A stretch of 8,205 bases of DNA from Ignavibacteriales bacterium (GTDB lineage Bacteria; Bacteroidota; Ignavibacteria; Ignavibacteriales; Melioribacteraceae), in the NCBI GenBank assembly GCA_007280825.1, contig QYQI01000093.1, positions 1 through 8,205 of the forward strand. Direction: 5' to 3'. The translations under genes were made by a program, and so were the position numbers. Below, in pieces: positions 8,094-8,205 of this stretch (position 1 is the stretch's first letter; the number at the start of each line of letters is the position of its first letter). The notes beneath the pieces were generated by a model, which was given only the letters and a program-made list of their open reading frames with translations, did no database searches and was not told where the DNA came from.

Positions 8094-8141
8094 AAAACCT
8101 CGATTATAGCAAATGAATGCTGTTTTCGAGGTTTTTGTTTT
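8094..8141 (+). terminator. Rho-independent terminator of tRNA-Ser
   Basis: AAAACCTCGA (8094-8103) pairs perfectly with TCGAGGTTTT (8126-8135). An inner AGCA/TGCT stem (8108-8111 and 8118-8121) extends the hairpin. It is followed by a T-rich tail (T, G, then a run of T to about 8142). It begins 12 bases after the tRNA, so the tRNA appears to be a single-gene transcript. Confidence 0.88.
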
Positions 8142-8149
8142 TAAATGGG

Positions 8150-8181
8150 GTCTGCCTAGACGGTGTATATGGTGTCCATAT
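8150..8181. repeat. Two short inverted repeats before the contig end
   Basis: GTCT-GCCT-AGAC (8150-8161) and ATATGG-TGT-CCATAT (8167-8181) are consecutive small hairpins. The second overlaps a direct repeat, GGTGT-ATAT (8162-8170) followed by GGTGTCC-ATAT (8171-8181). The stretch is richer in G/C than its surroundings. It may be the edge of an insertion sequence or a REP-like element that broke the assembly, or low-quality read-end sequence. No coding sequence can be assigned. Confidence 0.35.
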
Positions 8182-8182
8182 T

Positions 8183-8205
8183 CTGTCTCTTATACCCTTC
8201 TGACG
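8183..8205. other. Residual Nextera (Tn5 mosaic-end) sequencing adapter, an artefact
   Basis: The last 23 bases read CTGTCTCTTATAC, then CCT, then TCTGACG. The Nextera read-1 transposase adapter, in reverse-complement orientation, reads CTGTCTCTTATAC, then ACA, then TCTGACG. That is 21 of 23 positions identical, running to the window edge. This is untrimmed library adapter with two base errors. It should be removed and not annotated as genome. Confidence 0.9.

Noticed and set aside
7996..8182. tRNA-Ser as an integration (att) site
   Set aside because: The 3' end of the tRNA is not repeated anywhere downstream in the window, and no integrase gene is visible.
8183..8205. Genuine Tn5-like transposon end
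   Set aside because: The match continues past the 19-base mosaic end into the synthetic Illumina extension (TCTGACG) and stops at the window edge, as expected of library adapter.
1..8205. CRISPR array, defence system, phage genes or a previously undescribed system
   Set aside because: There are no spaced direct repeats. All long ORFs belong to one recognisable Sus-like starch locus, and the remaining intergenic DNA is short.

Overview
This window is an A/T-rich stretch from a Bacteroidota/FCB-group bacterium carrying a starch-utilisation (Sus-like) locus. The SusC/SusD pair is the hallmark of that group. All four protein genes have purine-rich Shine-Dalgarno (SD)-like sequences at good spacing. 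Classical Bacteroidota use these rarely, so I lean weakly towards a sister lineage such as Ignavibacteriota. No species can be named from the sequence.

Layout. A three-gene plus-strand operon fills bases 89-5936. It encodes a SusC-type TonB-dependent outer-membrane transporter, a SusD-type surface glycan-binding lipoprotein, and a SusE-type lipoprotein with two starch-binding modules. A strong hairpin terminator follows at 5949-5987. A GH13 alpha-amylase/neopullulanase-like enzyme with a signal peptide lies convergent to the operon on the minus strand (6008-7849). A 146-base divergent intergenic region then leads to a tRNA-Ser(UGA) gene (7996-8082) with its own terminator. The last bases (8183-8205) match the Nextera/Tn5 sequencing adapter with two mismatches. 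The window therefore ends at a contig end contaminated with adapter, and that part is not biology.

How the parts work together. By analogy with the Bacteroides starch system, SusE and SusD capture starch or maltodextrin at the cell surface. SusD caps SusC, which imports oligosaccharides using TonB energy, and the exported GH13 enzyme cuts alpha-glucans. SusD keeps several starch-contacting residues of the B. thetaiotaomicron protein, which supports an alpha-glucan substrate. No regulator (SusR), alpha-glucosidase (SusB), SusF or SusG homologue is present in the window.

I found no convincing undescribed system. The points most worth a second look are the adapter artefact, the repeat-like sequence just before it, the long cytoplasmic N-terminus of SusC, and the asymmetric duplicated binding modules of SusE.
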